Positions 26,963-36,459 of a DNA stretch of 64,000 nucleotides are shown here, piece by piece. Under the pieces are notes generated by a model. The model saw nothing but the letters and a program-made list of their open reading frames with translations. It had not been told where the DNA came from and made no database searches. Each line of letters starts with the position of its first letter. Within the stretch, counting starts at the first letter, position 1. The stretch comes from Nocardioides xinjiangensis (GTDB lineage: Bacteria > Actinomycetota > Actinomycetes > Propionibacteriales > Nocardioidaceae), in NCBI RefSeq assembly GCF_017916455.1, contig NZ_JAFMSY010000001.1, forward strand, positions 248,001 through 312,000, in the 5' to 3' direction. The position numbers and the translations under genes were made by a program.

Positions 26963-28375
26963 TCACGCACCTCCGAGCAGCCCGAGCACCTGCGGCCCGA
27001 CGCTCGTGACGTCTCCCGCGCCGAGGGTGATCACGAGGTCGCCGGGCCGGGCACGCTGGGCGAGCGCCTGCGCCGCGGCGCCGAGGCCGTCGACGTAGGT
27101 CACGTGCTGTGCCGGGAGCGGGACGGCGTCGGCGACGAGGCGGCCGGTCACGTCGGGGTCGGGGTCCTCGCGGGCGACGTAGACGTCGAGCACGACGACC
27201 TCGTCGGCCGCGCCCAGCTCGACGCCCATGGCCTCCCCGAAGATGCGGGTGCGGGAGACGAGGTGCGGTTGGAAGGCGGCGACCACGCGACCGTCCCCGG
27301 CGAGGGCGCGTGCGGCCTCGAGGTCGCCGCGGATCTCCACCGGGTGGTGGGCGTAGGAGTCGTAGACGCGGACCCCCGCGGCCTCACCCTTGAGCTCCAT
27401 CCGGCGACCGGTGCCGGTGAACCCGCCGAGGCCCTCGGCCAGTGCCTGGAACGGGAGCCCCAGCCGCAGCCCCATGGCGAGCGCGGCGACGGCGTCGAGG
27501 ACGTAGTGGCGCCCGGGGATGCGCAGCCGCAGCACGCCGAGGTCGGCACCGTCCTGGGACACCCGGCAGCTGGAGGTGGTGCCCTCGAGGGCCAGGTCGT
27601 GGATGCGGAGGTCGGCGCCGGGCGACTCCCCCACCGTCACCACGTCGAGGCCGCGTGCCCGCGCCCGGTCGGCGAGGTCGGCAGCGCCCGGGTCGTCGAC
27701 CACGCAGACGAGGAAGCCCGACCGGTCGACGGTGCCGACGAACTCCTCGAAGGCCCGGCGGTAGGCCTCCTCGGTGCCCCAGTTGTCGAGGTGGTCGGCC
27801 TCGACGTTGGTGACGATCGCCGCGAACGGGCGGTAGTGGAGGAACGCCCCGTCGCTCTCGTCGGCCTCGGCGACGAAGAGGTCGTCCGCGCCCGCGTCGG
27901 CGTTGCGGCCCGTCGCCGTCAGGACCCCGCCCACGGCGTACGACGGGTCGACGCCGGCCGCGAGCAGCGCCGAGGTGAGCAGCCCGGTCGTCGTCGTCTT
28001 GCCGTGGGTGCCCGCGACGGCCAGGACCCGCGAGCCAGCCATGACAGCGGCCAGGCCCGCCGAGCGCGGGAGGATGCGCAGCCCCCGGCGCCGCGCCTCG
28101 AGCACCTCCGGGTTGTCCTCGCGCGCCGCGGTCGTGACGACGAGGGTGTCGGCGTCCCCGACGTGCGCGGCGTCGTAGCCGAGGTGGCAGGTCACGCCGA
28201 GCTCGCGCAGGGCGGGCAGGAACGGGGTGTCGTGGTCGTCGCTGCCCGTCACGGCGACGCCCCGCTTCGCCATGATGCGCGCGATCGCCGAGATCCCGGC
28301 GCCGCCGATGCCGACGCAGTGCACCCGGCCGAGCTCTGCGGCGGGCAGGACCTCGCCCGGGACGGGGATCCTCAC
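26963..28375 (-). CDS. murC: UDP-N-acetylmuramate--L-alanine ligase MurC
   Basis: A 470-residue ATP-dependent ligase adding L-Ala to UDP-MurNAc, the first peptide stem step. Domain 1 starts with RVHCVGIGGAGISAIARIM; the ATP loop is AVAGTHGKTTTTGLL. FVAEADESDGAFL and VTNVEADHLDNWG complete the Mur active site, and DSYAHHPVEIRGDLEAAR with AFQPHLVSRTR marks the MurC C-terminal domain. The GTG start overlaps murG by four bases. No separate ddl gene lies in this cluster. Confidence 0.97.
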   Translation of the reverse strand: MRIPVPGEVLPAAELGRVHCVGIGGAGISAIARIMAKRGVAVTGSDDHDTPFLPALRELGVTCHLGYDAAHVGDADTLVVTTAAREDNPEVLEARRRGLRILPRSAGLAAVMAGSRVLAVAGTHGKTTTTGLLTSALLAAGVDPSYAVGGVLTATGRNADAGADDLFVAEADESDGAFLHYRPFAAIVTNVEADHLDNWGTEEAYRRAFEEFVGTVDRSGFLVCVVDDPGAADLADRARARGLDVVTVGESPGADLRIHDLALEGTTSSCRVSQDGADLGVLRLRIPGRHYVLDAVAALAMGLRLGLPFQALAEGLGGFTGTGRRMELKGEAAGVRVYDSYAHHPVEIRGDLEAARALAGDGRVVAAFQPHLVSRTRIFGEAMGVELGAADEVVVLDVYVAREDPDPDVTGRLVADAVPLPAQHVTYVDGLGAAAQALAQRARPGDLVITLGAGDVTSVGPQVLGLLGGA

Positions 28376-29463
28376 CGGCCCGGACCCCCGCTCGCGGCGC
28401 CGGCGTCGAGGACCATCCGCGCGAGCTTCTCGTCGGCGTCGAGCGGGATGACGCCCCGGGCGGCCGCGCCCATCTCGCGCAGCCGCGCCGCGTCGGTCAG
28501 CAGCCCGGGCACGCTCGCCGCGACCCACTCGGCGGTCAGCGCCTCGTCGGAGACCAGCAGGCCGCCGCCGGCGTTGACGACCGGGCGCGCGTTGAGCGCC
28601 TGCTCGCCGTTGCCGATCGGCAGCGGCACGTAGACGGCCGGCAGGCCGACCCCGGAGACCTCGGTGACGGTGTTGCTGCCCGATCGGCACAGCACCGCGT
28701 CGGCCGCGGCGTAGGCCAGGTCCATGCGGTCGACGTAGCGGCGCACGACGTAGGGCACCTCGCCGGAGGCGACGTCGAGGTCGTGCTTGGGACCCACGAC
28801 GTGCAGCACCTGCACGCCGGCTGCCGCGAGCGCGGGCGCGGCGCCCGAGACGGCGGCGTTGATGCGCGCGGCGCCCTGCGAGCCGCCCGTGACGAGGAGC
28901 GTCGGCAGGTCGTCGCGCAGGCCGAACGCCGACAGCGCCTCCTCGCGCAGCGCCGCGCGGTCCATCGTGGAGATCAGCCGGCGGACCGGCAGGCCGGTGC
29001 ACACCGCGTGCGGCAGCGCGGTGCCCGGGAAGCTGGTGGCGACGTGCCGGGTCATCCGCGCGCCCAGCCGGTTGGCGACGCCGGGGATGGCGTTGCCCTC
29101 GTGGACCACGATCGGCACCCCCCGCCGGCGCGCGGCGAGGTACGCCGGGACCGACACGTAGCCGCCGAAGCCGACGACGACGTCGGGCCGCACCCGGTCG
29201 ACCACCGCGAGGGCCGCGGCACGTGCGGCGCGCAGGCGGGTCGGCGTACGCAGCAGGTCGGGGCCGGGACGGCGCGGCAGCGGCACCCGGGGCACGATCT
29301 CGAGCGGCAGACCGGCCTCCGGGACCAGTCGCGCCTCCAGGCCCTCGCGGGTGCCGAGACAGGTGACCTCGGTCGCGGGGTCCAGGCGGCGCAGGGCGTC
29401 GGCGGTGGCGAGCAGGGGCGAGGTGTGGCCGGCGGAGCCGCCGCCGGCGAGGAGTACGCGCAT
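28372..29463 (-). CDS. murG: Lipid II synthase MurG
   Basis: A 363-residue GT28 glycosyltransferase at the inner face of the membrane, which adds GlcNAc to lipid I. The N-lobe has LLAGGGSAGHTSPLLATADA, and VGFGGYVSVPAYLAARRRGV follows with HEGNAIPGVANRLGARM. The UDP-GlcNAc site in the C-lobe is LVTGGSQGAARINAAV and LCRSGSNTVTEVSGVGLPAVYVPLPIGNGEQALNA in segments. It follows ftsW by 10 bases and overlaps murC by four. Confidence 0.97.
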   Translation of the reverse strand: MRVLLAGGGSAGHTSPLLATADALRRLDPATEVTCLGTREGLEARLVPEAGLPLEIVPRVPLPRRPGPDLLRTPTRLRAARAAALAVVDRVRPDVVVGFGGYVSVPAYLAARRRGVPIVVHEGNAIPGVANRLGARMTRHVATSFPGTALPHAVCTGLPVRRLISTMDRAALREEALSAFGLRDDLPTLLVTGGSQGAARINAAVSGAAPALAAAGVQVLHVVGPKHDLDVASGEVPYVVRRYVDRMDLAYAAADAVLCRSGSNTVTEVSGVGLPAVYVPLPIGNGEQALNARPVVNAGGGLLVSDEALTAEWVAASVPGLLTDAARLREMGAAARGVIPLDADEKLARMVLDAGAASGGPGR

Positions 29464-29473
29464 CAGGGTGAAT

Positions 29474-30832
29474 CTATCGAGAGCGGTGGTAGGACGCGGC
29501 AGCGGCGAGGCCCGCGGAGCGGTCGCGACGGCGTGCCGCCAGCGCCGCAGCGGCCTCCGGCTCGCGGCGCGCGAAGCCGATCAGCAGGCCGAGGGCGACC
29601 AGCGAGGGCAGCAGCGCGGAGCCGCCGTAGGAGACGATCGGCAGCGGGATGCCGATCACGGGCAGCACCGCGAGCACCATGCCGACGTTGATGATCATCT
29701 GGCCGAGCAGCCACACGACGATGCCGAACGTGGCGTAGCGGACGAACGGGTCCTGGGTGGTCAGCGCGACCCGGATCGCGGCGTAGGCGATGGTGAAGAA
29801 CAGCACGATCACCAGGAGGGTGCCGGCCAGGCCCAGCTCCTCGCCGAGCACGGCGAAGATGAAGTCGGTGTGGGCCTCGGGCAGGTCGCCCCACTTCTGG
29901 GTCGAGGCGCTGATGCCCTGGCCGAACCAGCCCCCGCTCGACAGGGCGTAGAGGCCGTGCGCCGGCTGCCAGCCGGCGTCGGTGTAGTCCTTGAACGGGT
30001 CGGTGAAGTGGGTGATGCGCTCGAGGCGCTCGGGGTCGGTGGCGGCCAGCGCCACCGCGGCGACGCCGAGCACCGAGAGGCTGAGGCCGAAGAGCCGCAG
30101 CGGCGCGCCGACGACCCACAGCATCCCGAGCAGGATGGCGGCGAGCACCATCGCGGTGCCGAGGTCACGACCGACGAGCACCAGGGCGATGACGGCGAAC
30201 AGGCCGGGGACCACCGGGACGAGCAGGTGGTGCAGCTCGCGCAGGCGGCGCTCCTTGTGGGCGTAGATGTTCGCGGCCCAGAGCACGATGGCCAGCTTGG
30301 CGACCTCGGCCGGCTGCATCGTGAACGGACCGATGGCGAGCCAGTTCTTGTTGCCGTTGATCAGCACGCCGAAGCGCGCCACCAGGGCGAGCAGCACCAG
30401 CGCGAGCAGGAATCCGGGGTACGCCAGACGGCGGACGTGCCTGACCGGGATCCGCGAGGCCACCCAGGCGCACGGCAGGCCGATCGCGACCCACATCAGC
30501 TGCCGCTTCACCACGGCGTAGGAGTCGTCGTAGGTGAGGTAGGACCGGACGCTGGACGCGCTGAGGACCATGATGAGGCCGATGGTGAGCAGCAGCGCGG
30601 AGGCGCCGAGCAGCAGGTAGTAGGACGTCAGCGGCGTGTCGATCGCCTCGCGGGTGCGCCGCCCTGCGGAGGCGACGCGCTCGCGCGCCGAGCGCCACGC
30701 GGCGGGCAGGCCCGAGCCGAGCGGTGCGCGGGCCTCGGGGTCCGCGGTCGTCGCGGACACGTCGGGGTGGAGGCCGGGGTGGACGCCGGAATGGCCCTGC
30801 ACGGCGACGTCCTCGGGGTTCGCGGTGGTCAT
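29474..30832 (-). CDS. ftsW: SEDS peptidoglycan polymerase FtsW
   Basis: A 452-residue polytopic protein of the SEDS family, which polymerises septal glycan strands with FtsI. About ten membrane segments run from LLLGASALLLTIGLIMVLSA to LLPSLVALGLLIGF. The family signature lies near the end, VLPVIGIPLPIVSYGGSA. The conserved large outer loop contains ITHFTDPFKDYTDAGWQPAH and GWFGQGISASTQKWGDLPEAHTD in segments, and FIFAVLGEELG follows. The N-terminal cytoplasmic tail of about 75 residues is longer than in E. coli. Confidence 0.96.
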   Translation of the reverse strand: MTTANPEDVAVQGHSGVHPGLHPDVSATTADPEARAPLGSGLPAAWRSARERVASAGRRTREAIDTPLTSYYLLLGASALLLTIGLIMVLSASSVRSYLTYDDSYAVVKRQLMWVAIGLPCAWVASRIPVRHVRRLAYPGFLLALVLLALVARFGVLINGNKNWLAIGPFTMQPAEVAKLAIVLWAANIYAHKERRLRELHHLLVPVVPGLFAVIALVLVGRDLGTAMVLAAILLGMLWVVGAPLRLFGLSLSVLGVAAVALAATDPERLERITHFTDPFKDYTDAGWQPAHGLYALSSGGWFGQGISASTQKWGDLPEAHTDFIFAVLGEELGLAGTLLVIVLFFTIAYAAIRVALTTQDPFVRYATFGIVVWLLGQMIINVGMVLAVLPVIGIPLPIVSYGGSALLPSLVALGLLIGFARREPEAAAALAARRRDRSAGLAAAASYHRSR

Positions 30833-30858
30833 CGGTCGCGCTCCCCTCGTCCAGTGGT

Positions 30859-32346
30859 TCAGTCGGTGCCGGCGATCCTGCGGTGCACGGCGGCGGCGAA
30901 CGCGTCGCCGCGCGCGCCGTAGCTGGTGAACATGTCCATGGAGGCGCAGCCCGGCGCCAGCAGGACGGTGTCACCGGACCTGGCGAGCCCGGCGGCGGCG
31001 TCGACCACGCGCTCCATCGGGTCCCCAGTCTCGTCAACGCCCACATCGATGACCGGCACATCGGGCGCGTGTCGCGAAAGAGCGTCCGCGACGACCTGCC
31101 GGTCCCGCCCGAGCAGCACGACGCCGCGCAGGCGGTCGCGCACCGCGAGCACGAGGTCGTCGAAGCGGGCCCCCTTCGCCAGCCCGCCGGCCACCCACAC
31201 CACGTGCTCGTACGCCGCCAGCGAGGACTGCGCGGCGTGGGGGTTGGTGGCCTTGGAGTCGTCGATCCAGGTGACGCCGCCCGCCTCGGCGACGTGGGCG
31301 ATCCGGTGGCTGCCGGGCCGGAACGCCCGCAGCCCGTCGCGCACCGCCTGCTGGCTGACGCCGTGCGCGCGAGCCAGCGCGGCCGCGGCGAGGGCGTTGG
31401 CGACGACGTGCGGAGCGGGCGAGGCGAGGTCGGCGAGCGTGCACAGCTCCGCCGCGCTGGTGGCGCGCTCCTCGATGAAGGCCCGGTCGACCAGGATGTC
31501 CTCGACCACCCCGACGTCGCCCGAGGCGGGAGTGCCGAGGGTGAAGCCGATCGCCCGCGCGCCCTCGACGACCTCGGCCCCGCGCACCATCTCCTCGGTC
31601 GCGGGGTCGGCGAGGTTGTAGACGCACGCCCGCTGCACGCGCTCGTAGATGCGCGCCTTGTCGGCGGCGTACCGCTGCATCCCGGTGCGGGTGTCGTCGC
31701 CGCCCGCCGGGTCGTCGTCGTACCAGTCGAGGTGGTCCTCGGCCACGTTGAGCACGACGGCCGACTCCGCGGACATGGAGTAGGTGTAGTGCAGCTGGAA
31801 GCTCGAGAGCTCCACGGCCAGCACGTCGTAGGGCTCGGGGTCCATCACGGCCTCGACGATCGGCAGGCCGACGTTGCCGACGGCGGCGGCGCGGAGGCCG
31901 GCCGCGGTGAGGATGGACTCCAGCATCTGCACGGTCGTGGTCTTGCCGTTGGTGCCGGTGACCGCCAGCCAGGGTGCGGGGCGCTCGGGGTCGCGCAGCC
32001 GCCAGGCGAGCTCCACCTCGCCCCACACGGGCACCTCGCGCGCGACGGCCTGGGCGAGCAGCGGTGCGCTGGGCCGCCAGCCCGGCGAGGTGACGACCAG
32101 GTCGACGTCGTCGGGCAGCACGGCGGTGGCGCCCGGCTCGAGGCGCACCGTGGCGCCGAGCGTCTCGAGGAGGCGCGCCTTCTCGGCCTTCTCCTCGGTC
32201 GTCGCGTCGTCGAGCGCGGTGACCTGGGCGCCGAGGAAGAGCAGGTTGTCCGCGGCGGCGAAGCCGGAGACCCCGAAGCCGGCGACCACGACGCGTACGC
32301 CGGACCAGTCGCTGGTGCGGCCGAGCGACTCCACGTCGTGCCTCAT
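30859..32346 (-). CDS. murD: UDP-MurNAc-L-Ala--D-glutamate ligase MurD
   Basis: A 495-residue ligase adding D-Glu to the stem peptide. [19 protein letters not shown] opens the UDP-binding domain. The ATP loop is [15 protein letters not shown], followed by [23 protein letters not shown] and [24 protein letters not shown] is the GNIG-type segment of MurD. The ATG at 32346 overlaps mraY by four bases. At 495 residues it is slightly longer than the E. coli enzyme, mainly around residues 195-240. Confidence 0.97.
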   Translation of the reverse strand: MRHDVESLGRTSDWSGVRVVVAGFGVSGFAAADNLLFLGAQVTALDDATTEEKAEKARLLETLGATVRLEPGATAVLPDDVDLVVTSPGWRPSAPLLAQAVAREVPVWGEVELAWRLRDPERPAPWLAVTGTNGKTTTVQMLESILTAAGLRAAAVGNVGLPIVEAVMDPEPYDVLAVELSSFQLHYTYSMSAESAVVLNVAEDHLDWYDDDPAGGDDTRTGMQRYAADKARIYERVQRACVYNLADPATEEMVRGAEVVEGARAIGFTLGTPASGDVGVVEDILVDRAFIEERATSAAELCTLADLASPAPHVVANALAAAALARAHGVSQQAVRDGLRAFRPGSHRIAHVAEAGGVTWIDDSKATNPHAAQSSLAAYEHVVWVAGGLAKGARFDDLVLAVRDRLRGVVLLGRDRQVVADALSRHAPDVPVIDVGVDETGDPMERVVDAAAGLARSGDTVLLAPGCASMDMFTSYGARGDAFAAAVHRRIAGTD

Positions 32347-33455
32347 CCGATGCCCGCGACCCACTCGGCGTAGAAGATGCCGATGCCGGTGGCCACCGCG
32401 AGGCCGGTCACGATCCAGAACCGGATCACGATGGTGACCTGCTCCCAGCCGAGCATCTCGAAGTGGTGGTGCAGCGGCGTCATCCGGAAGACGCGGTGGC
32501 CGGGCTGGACCCGGAAGACGCTGCGGAACAGCCCGCTGGCCCGGCTGGCCTTGAAGACCGAGACCTGGATGATCACCGACAGCGTGATGACGACGAACAG
32601 GCCGCCGATGATCAGCAGCAGCAGCTCGGTGCGGGTCATGATGGCGAAGCCGGCCATCGCGCCGCCGAGGGCGAGCGAGCCGGTGTCGCCCATGATGATC
32701 TGCGCGGGCGAGGCGTTCCACCAGAGGAACCCGAAGCAGGCACCGGTGATGGCCGCCGCCACCACGGCGAGGTCGAGCGGGTCGCGCACCTCGTAGCACT
32801 TGGGCCCGGCCTGGAGCGCGCACGACTGGCTGTTCTGCCAGATGTTGACCAGCGTGTAGGCGGCGAAGATGAGGATCGACGCGCCGGTGGCGAGGCCGTC
32901 GAGGCCGTCGGCGAGGTTCACCGCGTTGCTCGTGCCGGTCACGATCAGCCAGACCAGCAGGATCGCCAGGACCGTGGGCAGCGAGAAGCCCTCGTAGTCG
33001 CGGATGAAGGAGATGTGGTCGGAGGCCGGACGCCAGCCCCGATCGTCCTCCAGCACCGGCGAGAGCGCGAGGAAGCCGAACACCACGGCGACCAGCGTCT
33101 GCCCGATCATCTTCGCGCGGCTGCGCAGGCCGAGGTTGTGCTGCCGGCTGACCTTGAGGAAGTCGTCGAGGAAGCCGACCGCACCGAGCCCCACCAGCAG
33201 GAACAGGAGCAGGAGCGCCGAGGCGCTCGGCGCCTGGCCGGTGATGAGCTTCGCGGCGAGGTAGCCCACCACGCTCGCCAGCACGATCACGGCGCCGCCC
33301 ATCGTCGGCGTGCCGCGCTTGGTGTGGTGCGTCGTCGGGCCGTCGTCGCGGATCGGCTGGCCGAAGCCCTGCCGGGTGAAGAACCGGATGGCGTAGCGCG
33401 TGCCGAGCAGCGAGATCAGCAGGGAGAGTCCTCCTCCGAACAGGATGGCTCTCAT
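32343..33455 (-). CDS. mraY: Phospho-MurNAc-pentapeptide translocase MraY
   Basis: A 370-residue membrane enzyme that joins UDP-MurNAc-pentapeptide to undecaprenyl phosphate, giving lipid I. About ten membrane spans are visible. Signatures are [37 protein letters not shown] (catalytic aspartates), [30 protein letters not shown] and the histidine-rich loop [15 protein letters not shown]. It overlaps murF and murD by four bases each. Confidence 0.98.
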   Translation of the reverse strand: MRAILFGGGLSLLISLLGTRYAIRFFTRQGFGQPIRDDGPTTHHTKRGTPTMGGAVIVLASVVGYLAAKLITGQAPSASALLLLFLLVGLGAVGFLDDFLKVSRQHNLGLRSRAKMIGQTLVAVVFGFLALSPVLEDDRGWRPASDHISFIRDYEGFSLPTVLAILLVWLIVTGTSNAVNLADGLDGLATGASILIFAAYTLVNIWQNSQSCALQAGPKCYEVRDPLDLAVVAAAITGACFGFLWWNASPAQIIMGDTGSLALGGAMAGFAIMTRTELLLLIIGGLFVVITLSVIIQVSVFKASRASGLFRSVFRVQPGHRVFRMTPLHHHFEMLGWEQVTIVIRFWIVTGLAVATGIGIFYAEWVAGIG

Positions 33456-34855
33456 GTGGTGCTCCCTTCCTCCTCGGACACGAGGAGGTCCTCGGCGATC
33501 AGTTCCAGAGCCGCTCCCCGCGATGCCTTCACGAGGACGACATCAGCAGCCGAGACATTGTGCCGCAGCCACTCCGCCGCCGCGTCACGCCCCGCCGTGG
33601 GGATGCTCACTCCGCCGCGGCCGGCGCGCTCGAACCCCTCGGCGATGCCGTCCGCCTCGGGCCCGACGGTGACCAGCACGTCGACGCCCGACTCGGCGGC
33701 GTGGGCGCCGACGCCCCGGTGGGCGTCCCGGGCCCCGGCGCCCAGCTCGAGCATCTGGCCCAGGACGGCGACCGTGCGGCGGCCGCTGCGGGCGCCGATG
33801 CCGGCCAGCGTCTCCAGCGCGGCGCGCATCGACTCGGGGTTGGCGTTGTAGGCGTCGTTGACGACGACGAGGCCGTCGGCGCGCTCGCCCACCTCCATCC
33901 GCCACCTGCTGGCCGGGACCGCGTCGGCGAGGGAGTCGGCGACGGTGTCGAGGTCCAGACCCGCCGCCAGCGCCATCGCGGCGGCCGCTGCGGCGTTGCG
34001 CCACTGGTGCGTGCCGACCTGCGCGAGGTGGACGGTGGCGTGGGAGCCGCGGTGCGCGAGCTCGAAGGACTGCCGGCCGAGCTCGTCGGAGGTGATCTCG
34101 CTGACCGCGACGTCGGGCGGTGGGCCACCGGGTGGGCCGCTGCCGAACGTGGTGACGGCTGCGACGGTGCGCTGGGCCATCGCGGCCACGAGCTCGTCGT
34201 CGGCGTTGAGGACGGCGGTGCCGTCGGGCGGGAGCGCCTCCACGATCTCCCCCTTGGCCGCCGCGATCGCCTCCCGGCTGCCGAACTCGCCGATGTGGGC
34301 GGTGCCGACGTTGAGGACCGCGGCCACGCGCGGCGGCGCGATCGCGCACAGCTCCGCGATGTGCCCGACTCCACGGGCGCCCATCTCGACGACGAGGTAG
34401 CGCGTCTCAGGCGTGGCGCGCAGGACGGTGAGCGGCACCCCGAGCTCGTTGTTGAAGTTGCCGCGGGTGGCGACCGTCGGCCCCGCCTCGGCGAGCAGGT
34501 GCGCGAGGTAGTCCTTGGTGCCCGTCTTGCCCTGGGAGCCGGTCATCGCCAGCACCGTGACCTCGGGCAGCCGGTCGACGACGTGCCGGGCCAGCACGCC
34601 GAGCGCGGCCGTGACGTCGTCGACGACGACGGTGGGCAGGACGGTCGGGCGGCTGCCGAGCGCGGCGACCGCGCCGGCCTCGGCGGCCGCGCGCGCGAAC
34701 TCGTGCCCGTCGGCCCGCTGCCCCGCGATCGCGACGAAGAGCCCGCCGGGCTCGGGGGTGCGGGTGTCGAGGAAGGCTCCTCCCGTGACGACGGCATCGC
34801 CGTGCGCCGTCCCGCCCACGACGTCGGCGATCTCCGCCAGGGACATCTCGATCAC
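33452..34855 (-). CDS. murF: UDP-MurNAc-tripeptide--D-alanyl-D-alanine ligase MurF
   Basis: A 467-residue ligase attaching the D-Ala-D-Ala dipeptide. The ATP loop is [17 protein letters not shown], the usual MurF variant. Other motifs are [50 protein letters not shown] (split by normal spacing) and [16 protein letters not shown]. The GTG start at 34855 gives a 4-base overlap with mur[13 protein letters not shown] four codons on is an alternative start with normal homology. Confidence 0.96.
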   Translation of the reverse strand: MIEMSLAEIADVVGGTAHGDAVVTGGAFLDTRTPEPGGLFVAIAGQRADGHEFARAAAEAGAVAALGSRPTVLPTVVVDDVTAALGVLARHVVDRLPEVTVLAMTGSQGKTGTKDYLAHLLAEAGPTVATRGNFNNELGVPLTVLRATPETRYLVVEMGARGVGHIAELCAIAPPRVAAVLNVGTAHIGEFGSREAIAAAKGEIVEALPPDGTAVLNADDELVAAMAQRTVAAVTTFGSGPPGGPPPDVAVSEITSDELGRQSFELAHRGSHATVHLAQVGTHQWRNAAAAAAMALAAGLDLDTVADSLADAVPASRWRMEVGERADGLVVVNDAYNANPESMRAALETLAGIGARSGRRTVAVLGQMLELGAGARDAHRGVGAHAAESGVDVLVTVGPEADGIAEGFERAGRGGVSIPTAGRDAAAEWLRHNVSAADVVLVKASRGAALELIAEDLLVSEEEGSTT

Positions 34856-36459
34856 GCGCCACCTCCGCTCTCGCGCTCGGCACGCACGGCGCGGACCTCC
34901 TCGGCGGCGACCCGGCGGTCGTCGAAGGGGTGCACCACCCCGTCGACCTCCTGCCCGGACTCGTGCCCCTTGCCGGCCACCAGCACGACGTCGCCGGGGC
35001 GCGCCCGGCGTACGGCCTCCCGGATCGCCAGCCGCCGGTCGCCCACCTCGAGTACCTCCGCCGAGCCGCCCCGGGTCCCTGCCAGCACGGCCGCACGGAT
35101 GGCGGCGGGGTCCTCGGTGCGCGGGTTGTCGTCGGTGACGATGACGACGTCGGCGAGCCGGGCGGCGATCTCGCCCATCACCGGGCGCTTGGTGGTGTCG
35201 CGGTCCCCGCCGGCGCCGACGACGACCACGACCTGGCCGTCGGTCAGGGGCCGGAGGGTGGCCAGCACGGCCTCGAGGGCATCGGGCTTGTGGGCGTAGT
35301 CCACGACGAGGGTGTGGTCCTGACCGGCTGCGACCTGCTCGAGCCGCCCGGGCACCCCGCCGACGCGGGCGATGCCCTGGGCGACGACCCGCGGGTCGAG
35401 GCCGGCGAGCGCTGCGGACGCGATCGCGGCCAGGGCGTTGGAGACGTTGAACTCCCCCGGGATGCCCACGGAGGCGCCGAGCTCGACCCCCGGCCCCACG
35501 ACCGTGAAGGTGGCCCCGGCCGCGGTGAGGTCGACGTCCACGGCGCGCCAGTCGGCGTCGGCACCCCGGGAGGAGTAGGTCGACATCGGGACGGTGGCGA
35601 CGTCGAGCAGGCGACAGCCGAACTCGTCGTCCACGTTGGTCAGTCCCCGGGCGGCGCGCTGGGGGGTGAAGAGGCTGGCCTTGGCGGCGAAGTAGTCGTC
35701 GAGGTCGGCGTGGAAGTCGAGGTGGTCGCGGCCGAGGTTGAGGAAGGTGGCGACGTCGAAGACGACGCCGTCGACGCGGCCGAGCACGAGCGCGTGGCTG
35801 GAGACCTCCATGGCGCAGGTGTCCACCCCCCGCTCGCGCATCACGGCGAACAGGCCGTGGAGGTCGGGCGCCTCGGGGGTGGTGAGCTGCGTCCTCACGT
35901 CCTCGCCCGCGATCCGCGTGCCGACCGTGCCGATCACCGCCGAGGTCACGCCCGACGCGGTGAGGCCCTGCTCCAGGACGCGGGTGGTGGTGGTCTTGCC
36001 CTGGGTGCCGGTGACTCCGATGACGCGCAGGTCGGCGGCGGGATCGCCGTAGACGTGGGCGGCGAGCCGGCCCAGGACGCGGCGGGGCTCCGGGACGACG
36101 ATCGCCGGTGTCCCGGACGGCAGCCGGTCGAGCCCCGCCGGGTCGGTGAGCACGGCCACGGCGCCTGCGGCGAGCGCCCGGGCGGCGTGGTCGGCGCCGT
36201 GGGCCCGCGTGCCCGGGAGGGCGGCGTACAGGTCCCCGGGCCGCACCCGCGCGGTGCTCAGCGAGATGCCGGTGACCGCGACGTCCAGGTCGCCGTGCCG
36301 GGTCACGCCGACGGTCGGGGCGGCGTCGGCCCCGGGACGGCCGAGCCAGTCGGCCAGGGCTGCTGCGGAGGTCGGGTGGACGGTCCGGGGCCTGGTCGCT
36401 GCCGGGTCCTGGCGCGACGGGTCCGCTGACTGGTCCACCGACCGAGCGTATCGACTCAC
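34852..36459 (-). CDS. murE: UDP-MurNAc-tripeptide synthetase MurE
   Basis: A 535-residue ligase adding the diamino acid. The DNPR motif in VTDDNPRTEDPAAIRAAV marks diaminopimelate rather than lysine use; in Nocardioides-like organisms this is LL-DAP, though the isomer cannot be read from sequence. ATP loop: GVTGTQGKTTTTRVLEQG. TPEAPDLHGLFAVM, AMEVSSHALVLGRVD and NLGRDHLDFHADLDDYF follow. Two GTG codons are possible (36462 and 36459). I take 36459 because it forms the usual 4-base GTGA overlap with ftsI. The first 25 residues are a variable tail. Confidence 0.96.
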   Translation of the reverse strand: MSRYARSVDQSADPSRQDPAATRPRTVHPTSAAALADWLGRPGADAAPTVGVTRHGDLDVAVTGISLSTARVRPGDLYAALPGTRAHGADHAARALAAGAVAVLTDPAGLDRLPSGTPAIVVPEPRRVLGRLAAHVYGDPAADLRVIGVTGTQGKTTTTRVLEQGLTASGVTSAVIGTVGTRIAGEDVRTQLTTPEAPDLHGLFAVMRERGVDTCAMEVSSHALVLGRVDGVVFDVATFLNLGRDHLDFHADLDDYFAAKASLFTPQRAARGLTNVDDEFGCRLLDVATVPMSTYSSRGADADWRAVDVDLTAAGATFTVVGPGVELGASVGIPGEFNVSNALAAIASAALAGLDPRVVAQGIARVGGVPGRLEQVAAGQDHTLVVDYAHKPDALEAVLATLRPLTDGQVVVVVGAGGDRDTTKRPVMGEIAARLADVVIVTDDNPRTEDPAAIRAAVLAGTRGGSAEVLEVGDRRLAIREAVRRARPGDVVLVAGKGHESGQEVDGVVHPFDDRRVAAEEVRAVRAERESGGGA